51,502 nt of DNA, from contig DCIG01000079.1 of the NCBI GenBank assembly GCA_002315855.1, positions 1 through 51,502 on the forward strand, read 5' to 3'. Positions 1 to 9,257 of this stretch are shown here, piece after piece (the stretch's first letter is position 1; each line of letters starts with the position of its first letter). The stretch comes from Lentisphaeria bacterium UBA1732 (lineage in GTDB: Bacteria > Verrucomicrobiota > Lentisphaeria > Victivallales > UBA1829). The notes under the pieces are model-generated. The model worked only from the letters and a program-made list of their open reading frames with translations, was not told the origin of the DNA and did not search any database. The translations under genes were made by a program, and so were the position numbers.

Positions 1-126
1 GGCATGGGCGGCTTCGGCGGCGGCATGGGCGGCATGGGCGGCTTCGGCGGCGGCATGGGCGGCATGATGGGCGGCATGGGCGGCATGGGCGGCTTCGGCG
101 GCGGTGCCCCGGCTGCTGGCAACTGA
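1..126 (+). CDS. C-terminal Gly/Met/Phe-rich tail, probably chaperonin GroEL (5' end outside window)
   Basis: Frame 1 is open from the window edge to the TGA at 124-126 and encodes about 41 residues made almost entirely of GGM and GGF units, ending GGGAPAAGN. GroEL proteins end in a disordered GGM-repeat tail that lies inside the folding cavity, and this is the best match. The tail is longer than the roughly 15-residue tail of the E. coli protein and contains Phe. The conserved chaperonin core is not visible, so another Met/Gly-tailed protein such as Ffh cannot be excluded. A strong intrinsic terminator follows 37 bp after the stop. Confidence 0.5.
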   Translation, partial: GMGGFGGGMGGMGGFGGGMGGMMGGMGGMGGFGGGAPAAGN

Positions 127-163
127 TTGCCTCAATCCCTGCTCATAAAAGCAGTAATATCTT

Positions 164-202
164 ATCCCCATACCCGCATCCAAATCGGGTATGGGGATTT
201 TA
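164..202 (+). terminator. Intrinsic terminator of the upstream chaperonin-like gene
   Basis: A perfect 13-bp stem (164-176 with 186-198, arms ATCCCCATACCCG and CGGGTATGGGGAT) closes a 9-nt loop and is followed by a short T run. Confidence 0.9.
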
Positions 203-656
203 TGCAGGAAGAAACAGCGCATTTGAACGAATGAAACACGCAATTCGGGGGAAAAACACTGTTTTCTTCTCAAAAAGAAGCTATTTTCACGAGTTCTTCA
301 CTGTAAAATCGCAGTCTGAATGCCCCGCGGCTTCCCCCTGCCGACGGCGCGGATAAACTATTTTGAGAAAAGACGGGAAACTTGCATTTTTCTCTTGAAT
401 TATTGATAGAACATGGTACATTATTTAGGTGCTTTCAGCGGGGAATGAAAGACACACTCGCGCCTTTCCGAAAAAACTTCATCTGTACTTTTGAAAAGCG
501 TATTCTATCCCCCTGTACGGCCGAAAAATTCCACTGTTCCAAGCTCTTTTCAAAAATCTTTCGGGGGTCTCAAACGGGAATACAAAATCGAATATGCTTT
601 TTTGAAATCAGCTTTATAATCAAAACTTATATGATATTATTATCCGGGAGAAAAAA
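203..656. other. Non-coding spacer before the alpha-2-macroglobulin gene
   Basis: No convincing gene. An open frame at 382-660 lacks a ribosome binding site, has no recognisable domain and overlaps the start of the next gene, so it was not called. A solo end of the dispersed element (TTTTTTGAAATCAGCTT, 599-615) lies here, and a TATAAT at 615-620 directly abuts it. No properly spaced -35 box is seen for that hexamer. Confidence 0.5.
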
Positions 657-3600
657 ATGAACCGAAAAAAACTTGCGATTACCGCTGCCGCAGCCGCTGT
701 TGTCATCTCTTTCGTTGTTGCACTGACCTTGGATCAGCCCGAGGAAACCGTTTTGCCGGACGATCAGCCGGAAAGTGCCGTTTCCGATATAATGAATGCC
801 GCCTCCGTCAGTATCATTGGAGGTGCCGATGGTCCGACATCTGTCTTTGTAGCCTCTAATTCATCCGGGCAGTCAGCCAAAACGCTGCAGAATGACCCCG
901 CCTCGAAGGAACCTGTCTTTTTCCGTTCACTTCGTTTTTTCGAAAATTACGAGGGGGATACGTTTGAATTTTACCTCAAGGGCGCGCAGGAAATCGACAA
1001 AAGCACCGTTCAAATCACCTGTGAACCGAGCGTGCCGTTCAGCGTGAAATGCTATTATAATGAAATTGATGTATGCGGGGATTTTGCCCCGAATACGGCC
1101 TATCGTTTCCGCGTGAAAAGCGGGCTGAAGTCGCTCAGCGGGAATACGCTCGAAAACGACATTGTCGCAGTCGGTCGCACGTTCGACAAGAAACCGAATA
1201 TCCGTTTTCTCAGCGAGGGTTCTTATTTCCCCGCGAAGGGCAGAAAGCTGGAACTCCCGTTTTCATCCGTCAACCTGCTGAATGCGAAGGTGGAACTCTT
1301 CCGCGCCTATGAAAACAACCTGTTTTTCGATTTTGACGCACAGCTGTACTCCGGCAATGACTTATCGCGCATGGAGAAAATCGGCGAAAAGCTCATTGTC
1401 TTTGATCAGCCGAAAAACACAGTGCGAAATCAGATGCTGGATTTGGAAGATTTGTTCCCGTCCGGCCTCCGCAAAACCGGATGCTATGTCGTCCGCGTTA
1501 CGGCGGCTGACCCGCAGGGCGATTTGAATATCTCCGACTCTTATTATCGGGTCCCCGTTGTACAGACATTCATGCTGAGCGACTTCGCCGTAACTGCCGT
1601 TTGCGACACCTCGAACTACACGGGCTGTGCCGTCCATGTGCGTTCCCTTGAAGCAAATGAACCCGTCGAAGATGCCTCCGTTACCCTCATCAGTACCAAA
1701 AATCAGGTCATTGCAAGCGGAAAAACCGATGAAGATGGCTCTGTCATGCTCAAATTCAGCTCCAAAAGGAAAAAGGAGGACGACGGCGTTGCGGGAATCA
1801 AGGTCGTGAAAGAAAAGGAAATCGGCTATTTCCCCGTGGCGGAGGAACAGAAATACGGCGTGAAACTGGATCGTCCGCGAGCGTTCGTCTTCATGGAGCG
1901 CGGAGCCTGCCGCCCCGGCGAAAGTTTTCAGGTCTCTACTTTCGTCCGCCAATGGAAAAATAACTCCTTTACGGCCATGAAAAATGCTCCCGTAACTTTG
2001 ACCGTGCGCGACCCGCAGGGTATGATTTTCGCAAAACGCACCCTCAAAACCGATGCTTACGGCTTCGTTACCGATGAAATCAGCATTCCCTCTGCGGGTG
2101 CCACCGGCATGTACCGCTGTTCTTTCGGAATGGATAAGACGGAATGGGGCTCCGAATCCATCTATGTGAATCAGTATGTGCCGGACCGCATGAAACTCTC
2201 ACTCACCCATGCGGACAAGGCTAATGGCGGCGTTTTCGGGAAGAAAGACGCTGTGAAATTCACCGGAAATGCCGATTATTACTTCGGTCCCGCCGCGTCC
2301 AATCTGAACTGGCAGTTCAATATCTCATGTGCCGATGCGGAGATGCCAAAACACTGGAAAGGGTGGAGCGTCGGAAAGCGCGAGGAATATTTGGAGTCAT
2401 TCCGTGAATCGAAAACCATCAAGGGCGACAGTCCCATGGATTTTTCATGGAGCGGACTTGAAGCGAAATCGTGGAAATCTTCCCGCCCCGTTCTGGTGTC
2501 TGCTTATCTCACCGCAGGCGAACCCGGCGGACGCAGTGTAACAACTTCCGACCGCATTACGGTGTTTCCCTCCGATGCCTTTATCGGACTGAAATCCGAA
2601 AATACCCCCGATGGTCTTCATCTGACCGCTGGTCTCCTTGCCGCCGATCCTGACTCGAAAAAACCGCTGGCGCAGGACCTCCCCGTGCAGGTCAAAGTCT
2701 TCCGCACCGACTGGGAATATGTGCTGGACAACAGTTCCGGCACATACAGCCGCAGCTGGAAAGAAGTCCGCAGGGAAATCAAGGAGGCCGCCGCAAACTT
2801 CACGATCCCCGCAGATGCCGCTCCGTCCTCATGGACGTGGGACACTGAGCTGAAACTCAATAACGGCAATTACACCATCGTGGCGGAAAGCGGCGGTCAG
2901 TACACCTCCGAACACGAAGTCTGGTACTATGCAGGGGAAGCAGGCACTCGTTCTCGCGACCCGAAAATCCTGACGTTCAAGACCGATTCGGAAACGTACA
3001 AGCCCGGCGATGTCGCAACTCTGAAATTCACGACGGCTTTCGACGGTGAAGCATTTGTCGCGGGCGGCGGTCTCACCTTGAGTGCCATGAAGACGGTTCA
3101 AGTCAATTCCGGCGAAAATGAAATCAGCGTGGACATCCCCGAAAATCTCCATACGGGCAGTTTCTTCGTGCAGTGCATCGCGGTGGGCAAAAACGGTGAA
3201 GATTACCAAAGAGTTCAGGGTACAGCCGAACTGAAAATCGACCAGAAAGCCGCTCACCTGCTGAACCTGACCATTCACGCGCAGGACAAGGCTGCCCCCG
3301 GACAGGAAATCCCTGTGGATATCGCAGTCGCAAATGCCGACGGCAAGCCGGAAGGCGGTCGCCTCATGCTCTTCGCCGTGGATTCCGGCGTACTGTCTCT
3401 GACCGGTTTCAAAACACCGGACCCCTATCAATACTTCTTCGGACGGCAGAATAATCATTTTGAATTGTTCGAGTCGTATGCAAATCTGTTCCCGTACCTG
3501 AAAATCCTGCCCGATGGCACCATCGGCGGCGGCAGTGCCGCGACGTTGGCTATGAAACGCGGTGCCAATGAAGCGAAGCAGACTGCACGTCTGGTGCTGC

Positions 3601-5567
3601 CTCCGGTTGTCGTGCCGAAAAATACAGGCAAGGTCAATCTCAAGGTGAAAATGCCCGATATGACCGGGAGCATGAAGCTCATGGCTGTCATGGCAAACTC
3701 CTCCATGGCGGGCAGTGCGGACACGGAAATCAAAGTCGCATCCCCCGTCAATATGAATGTTACCGTCCCGCGCACGGTCGCCGTCGGTGATATTTTCGCG
3801 GCGAATATTCGTATCTTCAACCTCACTGGTCAGGACGCTTCGGGGCAGCTCTCTGTCGCTTGTTCGGGCATGGAACCGCAGGTTTCCAACTGCCCCGTTG
3901 ATACGCTGAAGCCGAATGAAAGCGTCGACATTCCCGTGATTCTGACCGCCACAGAAAACGGCTCATTCCCCGTAACGGTTACCGTTTCGCTGGGCGCAAA
4001 TTCTCGCACGGAAAAGGAACTCATCACCGTCCGTCCGCTCTCCGCTCCGAAGACTGTTTCCGAGTTGTATCTCATAGACCCCGGAACTGAGAAAAGCATC
4101 ACGATTCCCTCTGGGTTCAATCCGCAGGATGCCTCCGTAACCGTGTCGGGGCTTCCGCTGAACACCGTCTCCAATGCGCTGAACTGGCTCAATGAATATC
4201 CCTATGGCTGTTTGGAGCAGACCGTTTCCGGGGCATTCCCGTTCCTTGCTCTGAAAGCCCTGAACAGAGAAGGCCTCATTGATGACGACCTGATGGAAAC
4301 CAATCAAACCCGCATTGCAGACGCATACGCCTCCATCCTCGGAATGCGCAGAAATGATGGCTCTTTCTCCATGTGGAACGGTGGAACGGAAACATGGAAA
4401 GAAGGCTCGATTTACGCCGCTCACTTCATTTTTGAAGCCGCACAGGCGAAAATGCTCACCCCTGATCCGTCTCTGCTGACAGGCATGTCCGGCTGGCTGC
4501 GCCGCGTCGCAAACGATGCAACCAATCAGCGTGCCGTCCGCGCCTATGCGGCATACGTGCTGGCTGTCGCCGGAAATGACGGATGCACGGTTCCCGCGAG
4601 AAACCTGACCGCTGACGTCAAAGATGATTTTGCCGCGTTTTTGGCGGGTGCGGCTCTGATTCGCGGCGGATATGCGGCGGAAGGTGCCAAAATCGTTCAG
4701 GAAGCCTTGAAGAACACCTTCTGGGCGAATGCTGACGATCTCCCCGGATTCTCCTCCGAAGCATCCAGGCTCGGTATGACGCTCGCCATTCTCCACGACT
4801 GCGGACTCCCGGATGCCGCCGATGGGGAAGCACGGCTGGCAATGCGTCTGGCGAAGATGATTCGCAAAGACGAAAAGGCATGGGGCACCACTCAGGCGAA
4901 CGCATGGGCAAGCTATGGTCTCGCAAAATACGCCGAAAATGCCTCTCTGAAATCATTCGCCGCAGAAATCATTGCCGAAAGCGGCAGTGTGAAAACCGCT
5001 GAAATGATGACTTGGAAGCCATCGTCCGCCGCGTTCACCGTGAAGAACACAGGAAAAAGCACGGCATACGTTCAGGTAACGCGCCCCGGCACTCCCGAAA
5101 CCCCGGAGGATCAGGCCGTTTTCGCTCCCGCTCAGTCCATTTCCCTGAAACGCGAATATCTGGATGCCAACGGTAATCTGATCGAACAGGTCCTTCCCGG
5201 AAGCCTCGTTTTCGTGCGCCTCACGGTCAATATCGCTGAAAATTCCATCAAAAACCTTGTGATTGCCGACCTGCTCCCCGGCGGTCTGGAAATCGAAGAT
5301 GCCGCTCTCTCCACGCGTTACAGCGGCGTTCTCCCGCCTGCCGTGCGCCCGCGCAAGGAAAGTATGAGCGGGGTTCGCCTCGAAAAGCGTGACGACCGCC
5401 TGATTGTTACCGCCGCCGACTGCTGGAAAGGCACTCATGAAATCGTATATCAGCTCCGCGCTGTTTCCAGCGGTATTTTCCATGTGCCGGAAGCCCATGC
5501 GGAAGCGATGTACAATCCTGAAATCTCTGCGCTTCTCCCTGCGGATGGGGCATTCACCATTGAATAA
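657..5567 (+). CDS. Bacterial alpha-2-macroglobulin (thioester type)
   Basis: 1636 residues, the size of YfhM-type bacterial alpha-2-macroglobulins, which trap attacking proteases in the periplasm. Residues about 7-25 form a single hydrophobic signal/anchor without a lipobox Cys, so anchoring is probably by this segment. A series of beta-sandwich (MG) domains follows, then the thioester motif YGCLEQ with Cys1185 and Gln1188 and an alpha-helical toroid-like region with WLRR and YAAYVLA segments. GGGAG-type SD before ATG 657. The gene is immediately followed by PBP1C, the classic partner, which together with the intact CLEQ motif makes the call firm. Odd feature: residues 52-67, just after the anchor, read SIIGGADGPTSVFVAS, a motif otherwise known from sodium-pumping decarboxylase beta subunits. 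Confidence 0.95.
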   Translation: MNRKKLAITAAAAAVVISFVVALTLDQPEETVLPDDQPESAVSDIMNAASVSIIGGADGPTSVFVASNSSGQSAKTLQNDPASKEPVFFRSLRFFENYEGDTFEFYLKGAQEIDKSTVQITCEPSVPFSVKCYYNEIDVCGDFAPNTAYRFRVKSGLKSLSGNTLENDIVAVGRTFDKKPNIRFLSEGSYFPAKGRKLELPFSSVNLLNAKVELFRAYENNLFFDFDAQLYSGNDLSRMEKIGEKLIVFDQPKNTVRNQMLDLEDLFPSGLRKTGCYVVRVTAADPQGDLNISDSYYRVPVVQTFMLSDFAVTAVCDTSNYTGCAVHVRSLEANEPVEDASVTLISTKNQVIASGKTDEDGSVMLKFSSKRKKEDDGVAGIKVVKEKEIGYFPVAEEQKYGVKLDRPRAFVFMERGACRPGESFQVSTFVRQWKNNSFTAMKNAPVTLTVRDPQGMIFAKRTLKTDAYGFVTDEISIPSAGATGMYRCSFGMDKTEWGSESIYVNQYVPDRMKLSLTHADKANGGVFGKKDAVKFTGNADYYFGPAASNLNWQFNISCADAEMPKHWKGWSVGKREEYLESFRESKTIKGDSPMDFSWSGLEAKSWKSSRPVLVSAYLTAGEPGGRSVTTSDRITVFPSDAFIGLKSENTPDGLHLTAGLLAADPDSKKPLAQDLPVQVKVFRTDWEYVLDNSSGTYSRSWKEVRREIKEAAANFTIPADAAPSSWTWDTELKLNNGNYTIVAESGGQYTSEHEVWYYAGEAGTRSRDPKILTFKTDSETYKPGDVATLKFTTAFDGEAFVAGGGLTLSAMKTVQVNSGENEISVDIPENLHTGSFFVQCIAVGKNGEDYQRVQGTAELKIDQKAAHLLNLTIHAQDKAAPGQEIPVDIAVANADGKPEGGRLMLFAVDSGVLSLTGFKTPDPYQYFFGRQNNHFELFESYANLFPYLKILPDGTIGGGSAATLAMKRGANEAKQTARLVLPPVVVPKNTGKVNLKVKMPDMTGSMKLMAVMANSSMAGSADTEIKVASPVNMNVTVPRTVAVGDIFAANIRIFNLTGQDASGQLSVACSGMEPQVSNCPVDTLKPNESVDIPVILTATENGSFPVTVTVSLGANSRTEKELITVRPLSAPKTVSELYLIDPGTEKSITIPSGFNPQDASVTVSGLPLNTVSNALNWLNEYPYGCLEQTVSGAFPFLALKALNREGLIDDDLMETNQTRIADAYASILGMRRNDGSFSMWNGGTETWKEGSIYAAHFIFEAAQAKMLTPDPSLLTGMSGWLRRVANDATNQRAVRAYAAYVLAVAGNDGCTVPARNLTADVKDDFAAFLAGAALIRGGYAAEGAKIVQEALKNTFWANADDLPGFSSEASRLGMTLAILHDCGLPDAADGEARLAMRLAKMIRKDEKAWGTTQANAWASYGLAKYAENASLKSFAAEIIAESGSVKTAEMMTWKPSSAAFTVKNTGKSTAYVQVTRPGTPETPEDQAVFAPAQSISLKREYLDANGNLIEQVLPGSLVFVRLTVNIAENSIKNLVIADLLPGGLEIEDAALSTRYSGVLPPAVRPRKESMSGVRLEKRDDRLIVTAADCWKGTHEIVYQLRAVSSGIFHVPEAHAEAMYNPEISALLPADGAFTIE

Positions 5568-5568
5568 G

Positions 5569-7785
5569 ATGTCCCGCAAATCTCTCATCACAAAATATTT
5601 GCCGCTGTGTGCCCGTCGTATCCTGTACGCAGCGGCAGTTTTTATCATCCTTTTCGGCACATGGTATCTGTTCGCGCCGTATTTTGCGGACGACCCCATG
5701 CTGAGTCTGGAGAAACACACTCCCGCGCAAGTTTGGCTGGACCGCAGCGGCCGTCCCGTCCGTTACCGCCGCACCTGTGATTACGAATGGCGTTTTCCCG
5801 TCCCCCTGAATCAGATGGGATGCGCCGTCAAAACGATTCTCACGGCGGAAGACAAGGATTTCTATCATCACCATGGTGTGGATTACGGGGCGGTTCTTCG
5901 CGCGTTCAAACAGAATATCTGCTCGTTCCGGATTATTTCCGGTGCCTCCACCATTTCCATGCAGCTTGCGGCGATGTCGTTCCCTCCGGGGAGGCATACC
6001 CTCTTCCGCAAAATCCGTCAGGCCGTCCTCGCCCGCAAACTGGAAATGTGCCACAGCAAAGACGAGATTCTGACGGAGTACATGAACCGTATCTGTTTCG
6101 GCGGAAAGATTTACGGCATCGAGGCAGCGGCTCTCTATTATTTCGGCATTCACGCGGCGGATTTGAACGAAGCAGAAGCCGCCCTGCTCTGCGGTCTCCC
6201 CCAGTGCCCGAATGTGTTCCGCCCCGACCGCAATCCTCAGGCGGCGAAAAATCGTCAGCACGTTGTTTTGAAGCTGATGGTCGCTCAGGGGACCTTGACG
6301 CAGGATGCCGCCGACGACATCGAGTTCACGCAGAAACTCCGCTACCGTGATTTCAGGCAGCCGCCCGATTACATCCTTCTCGCTCAGCCGGACGAACTCA
6401 ATCATTTCCTCGATCAAGCCGCGAAACAGCTCCCCGGCGCACATGAAAGCAAAAACGGAGTGATTGAAACCACGCTGGACTCCGCCCTGCAAACGAAAGT
6501 CCTGGAAATTCTGCGGCAAAATGTCCAATCACATCAGCAGGTGAAAGATGCCGCCGCAGTCCTGCTGGACAATCAGAGCGGCGATGTGCTGGTCTACGTC
6601 GGCACGCTGGATTTTCACAGCCCCCTGGCGGGTCAGGTGAATGTCATCAACGCCATTCGTTCCGCCGGGTCCACCCTGAAACCCTTCCTCTACGCCGAGG
6701 CAATCGAGGGCGGATTGATGACAGAGGACACCGTCGTAACCGATTCTCCCGTGCAGTTCGGAAACTACATGCCCGGAAATTTCGATGGCACATGGAAAGG
6801 TCAGGTTACGGTCAGATACGCCCTCTCCAACTCCCTGAACACCCCTGCCGTGCGTCTGGCGTCCCGTCTGGGCCTTTCCCGCATGGAGGAAATGCGGAAG
6901 CGTTTCCACTGGCCGCGCCCTGTCCTGAATCTCAATGCCCCCGATTACGCCGGCCTGTCTTTTGCCTTGGGCACTGCCGGCAATACGCTTGCCGCTCTCA
7001 CCGGCTCCTACCGCGTCTTTCCCAATGGCGGCACATACTCCCCCATGCGCTTCCTGAAACATGCCCCCCCTGCCCCCGCGGAAAAAATCCTTTCCGGGGG
7101 TACTTGCGAAATGATCGGGCGCATCCTTCGGGAACGCCCCCTCGGTGCCTCGAATCTGCCTGTAGCGTGGAAAAGCGGGACCAGCAGCAACCTCCATGAT
7201 GCCTGGTGTTTCGCATTCACGCCCGAATACACGCTGGGCGTTTGGTTCGGCAATAAAAACGGAAAGTCCGCCGATGCTTTGGTCGGTGCAGTCTCCGCTG
7301 TCCCTGCCGCCGCCGAAATCATGGATATGATTTACCGCGATAAACTCCCCCCCGACTGGCAGCTTGCATCGGAACAGCTGACCGAAATCTCACTTTGCAG
7401 GAAAACGGGCTTGCGGGCTTCCCCGGACTGCACGGATACATTCCGCGGTGTGTGTGTCAGGGACATTCCCCTGACGCAGTGCCGCCAATGCAGTGGCTCC
7501 GCGCCTCTCCGCCTCGAAATTCTCTCTCCCCGTTCCGTGGATTATCTGAGCGAAGACGGTGCTCCTCTTTCGCTGGAGCTTTCGGCGCGTGTTGCGGCGG
7601 GTGATGCCGCTTCCGTTCAGCCGGTCCAATGGTTCGCCGATGGTGTTTTCCTCGAAAACACACCGGATTCCGTGATGTTTCCCGTCGGCTTTCACGAAGT
7701 TCAGGCGATTGTCGTCAGCGGCGGCGAAACTTCTGCCGCAACCGTTTCGTTCACCGTCCAATCCTTGCACGACACCGGAAAATAA
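5569..7785 (+). CDS. pbpC: Penicillin-binding protein 1C (bifunctional peptidoglycan synthase)
   Basis: 738 residues, usual PBP1C length. An N-terminal transmembrane helix at about residues 15-35 is followed by a GT51 glycosyltransferase domain with the EDxxFxxHxGxD motif (Glu94). The transpeptidase domain has SxxK (Ser368-Thr-Leu-Lys371), SxN (Ser422-Leu-Asn424) and KSGT (Lys535). A Cys-containing linker and the C-terminal BiPBP_C beta domain (about residues 635-730) complete the protein. The ATG at 5569 was chosen because it begins one base after the TAA of the alpha-2-macroglobulin gene and gives a proper cytosolic leader; upstream in-frame codons lie inside that gene. The pair is thought to repair cell wall after a protease breach. 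Confidence 0.95.
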   Translation: MSRKSLITKYLPLCARRILYAAAVFIILFGTWYLFAPYFADDPMLSLEKHTPAQVWLDRSGRPVRYRRTCDYEWRFPVPLNQMGCAVKTILTAEDKDFYHHHGVDYGAVLRAFKQNICSFRIISGASTISMQLAAMSFPPGRHTLFRKIRQAVLARKLEMCHSKDEILTEYMNRICFGGKIYGIEAAALYYFGIHAADLNEAEAALLCGLPQCPNVFRPDRNPQAAKNRQHVVLKLMVAQGTLTQDAADDIEFTQKLRYRDFRQPPDYILLAQPDELNHFLDQAAKQLPGAHESKNGVIETTLDSALQTKVLEILRQNVQSHQQVKDAAAVLLDNQSGDVLVYVGTLDFHSPLAGQVNVINAIRSAGSTLKPFLYAEAIEGGLMTEDTVVTDSPVQFGNYMPGNFDGTWKGQVTVRYALSNSLNTPAVRLASRLGLSRMEEMRKRFHWPRPVLNLNAPDYAGLSFALGTAGNTLAALTGSYRVFPNGGTYSPMRFLKHAPPAPAEKILSGGTCEMIGRILRERPLGASNLPVAWKSGTSSNLHDAWCFAFTPEYTLGVWFGNKNGKSADALVGAVSAVPAAAEIMDMIYRDKLPPDWQLASEQLTEISLCRKTGLRASPDCTDTFRGVCVRDIPLTQCRQCSGSAPLRLEILSPRSVDYLSEDGAPLSLELSARVAAGDAASVQPVQWFADGVFLENTPDSVMFPVGFHEVQAIVVSGGETSAATVSFTVQSLHDTGK

Positions 7786-7963
7786 GCAGCAAAAAAACGA
7801 CGGTTACAACGCCACCCCAACAGGACGAAGCAACCGCCGAAAAATTTCTTGATGTCTGCGGAATAAAACTCAGTTTGTCATCCGCAAACCTGCATTGAAA
7901 TCCCTTTGAACATCTTGATAATCCGATTTTCCCGCCTTTGAAATCAGCTCTTGATGATGCCCC
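7786..7963. repeat. Spacer with a solo end of the dispersed 160-bp element
   Basis: Convergent spacer between pbpC and the esterase. It ends in a clear element terminus at 7931-7950 (CCCGCCTTTGAAATCAGCTC). Upstream, GAAGCAACCGCCG at about 7828-7840 resembles an internal segment of the full-length copies, so this may be a decayed copy. No terminator hairpin with a T tract was recognised. Confidence 0.4.
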
Positions 7964-8881
7964 TCACTCCGTAATGATCTTGTTTTCTTTCAGCCAGTAC
8001 AGCAGAGATGCCGCCCACGGAAGCGCGTCCTCGTAGGGGAACTGCGCTTTCAGTCCCAGTCCGTGCGCTCCCTCCTGGAGGATGTGCATACTGAACGGCA
8101 CTTTCTTTTCCGCCAGTGCCGAGGCGAAAAGCAGTGAATTTTGCACAGGCACGGTGTTATCGGCTGCCGTATGCCACAGGAAGCATTTCGGTGTTTCTTT
8201 CGTTACCTGAAGTTCGGCGGAAAGCTCGTTCACCATCTCTTCCGAAGCATTGCGTCCCAGCAGATTGTCGCGGGACCCCTGATGCGTAATGCCTCGTTTC
8301 ATGCTGATGACGGGGTAACAGAGTATCCCGAAATCAGGTCGCGAACTCACTCGCTCAATCGGGTCTTCCGCATCGCCTTTCCCTGCATCGAACTTGGTCA
8401 GGAGCGTTGCGGCAAGATGTCCGCCTGCCGAAGACCCCATGATGCCGATTCGGTTCGGGTCAATCCCGTACTTTTCCGCATTTGCGCGAACTGTGCGCAG
8501 GGCGCGCGCCGCATCGGTCAGCATGACCGGATGACGGTATCCCGCAGCCCCAAGTCTGTAGCGCAGGACAAATCCTGCCACCCCGTGAAGATTGAAAAAT
8601 TGAGCGTAATCTTTTCCCTCGTGTCCATCCGCCAGCCCCGTATAACCTCCTCCGGGGCAGATGATTACAGCCGCCATCTTCTCCCTGGAGTCTGCTTTCT
8701 TCGCCGGGAGATATGCCTGAAGTGTCGGCGTGTCTCTGGGAGTTGTGCCGCGTGCCAGCGGTACTTTGCCCGCTTCCCACAGCGGAACGGCGGGAGACGG
8801 GGGTGCGGGCGTGGCGATTTCTGCCGCTGGACAAATCAGCGAGGCCGCGAAAAAAACGGCAAGATGAGCAAGTTTTTTCAT
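7964..8881 (-). CDS. Secreted alpha/beta hydrolase, probable carbohydrate (acetyl) esterase
   Basis: 305 residues from the ATG at 8881, which gives a clean signal peptide (MKKLAHLAVFFAASLICPA). A start 12 codons upstream would bury that signal. The fold shows the oxyanion GGGY segment, the nucleophile elbow GSSAGGH with the catalytic Ser, and a C-terminal GAHGLGL segment with the expected His. This matches the BD-FAE / acetyl-xylan-esterase-like group of esterases that remove acetyl or feruloyl groups from plant polysaccharide. It is monocistronic behind a consensus promoter at 9018-9046. The substrate cannot be read from sequence. Confidence 0.8.
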   Translation of the reverse strand: MKKLAHLAVFFAASLICPAAEIATPAPPSPAVPLWEAGKVPLARGTTPRDTPTLQAYLPAKKADSREKMAAVIICPGGGYTGLADGHEGKDYAQFFNLHGVAGFVLRYRLGAAGYRHPVMLTDAARALRTVRANAEKYGIDPNRIGIMGSSAGGHLAATLLTKFDAGKGDAEDPIERVSSRPDFGILCYPVISMKRGITHQGSRDNLLGRNASEEMVNELSAELQVTKETPKCFLWHTAADNTVPVQNSLLFASALAEKKVPFSMHILQEGAHGLGLKAQFPYEDALPWAASLLYWLKENKIITE

Positions 8882-9017
8882 GATGATTCGGTATGGTTCG
8901 CAGATTTTCAGAAACATTTCTGAGACATCTCGCAGTGAAAGCAGTGAAAAATAGTATGGAAAGATGACCTCACAATCTGTGAAATTCGCCCTCCGATGAA
9001 CTCTTTATTATGAAAAT

Positions 9018-9046
9018 AATATAATCTGTTATTTTGCAAAAATCAA
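9018..9046 (-). promoter_or_regulatory. Sigma70-type promoter of the esterase gene
   Basis: On the minus strand TTGATT (9041-9046) is followed by a 17-bp spacer and TATATT (9018-9023), about 140 bp upstream of the esterase start, in a very AT-rich spacer (8882-9257) that otherwise holds no gene. Confidence 0.55.
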
Positions 9047-9103
9047 ATTAAAATATTTATTTTTTCTTGAAAAAATCACCCTTGTTCGTTCACTTTCCCC
9101 CCG

Positions 9104-9122
9104 TCATCTTGAAAATCAGCTC
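9104..9122 (+). repeat. Solo end of the dispersed 160-bp element
   Basis: TCATCTTGAAAATCAGCTC matches the right terminus of the element family. Its TTGAAA (9109-9114) is followed 17 bp later by AATATT (9132-9137), so it may itself act as a weak outward promoter toward the glycosyltransferase gene. Confidence 0.4.
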
Positions 9123-9158
9123 AATCGTTTGAATATTTTGCTTTTTTTTCGTTCACCA

Positions 9159-9188
9159 TTGGAAAAAATGTTTCGCGTATGCTAAAGT
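9159..9188 (+). promoter_or_regulatory. Candidate promoter of the glycosyltransferase gene
   Basis: TTGGAA (9159-9164), an 18-bp spacer ending ATGC, then TAAAGT (9183-9188), 70 bp before the start codon. The ATGC next to the -10 box recurs at other promoters in the window. Confidence 0.4.
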
Positions 9189-9257
9189 ATAGCTTGTCAA
9201 TCGCTTTTTGTCATCAAATCAATCCGTTCCCAAAGAAATGTTTGGACAGCTTCTCTC

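Noticed and set aside
382..660. 92-codon plus-strand frame before the alpha-2-macroglobulin
   Set aside because: No SD, no recognisable domain, overlaps the well-supported start at 657, and its end coincides with a repeat terminus and promoter-like sequence.
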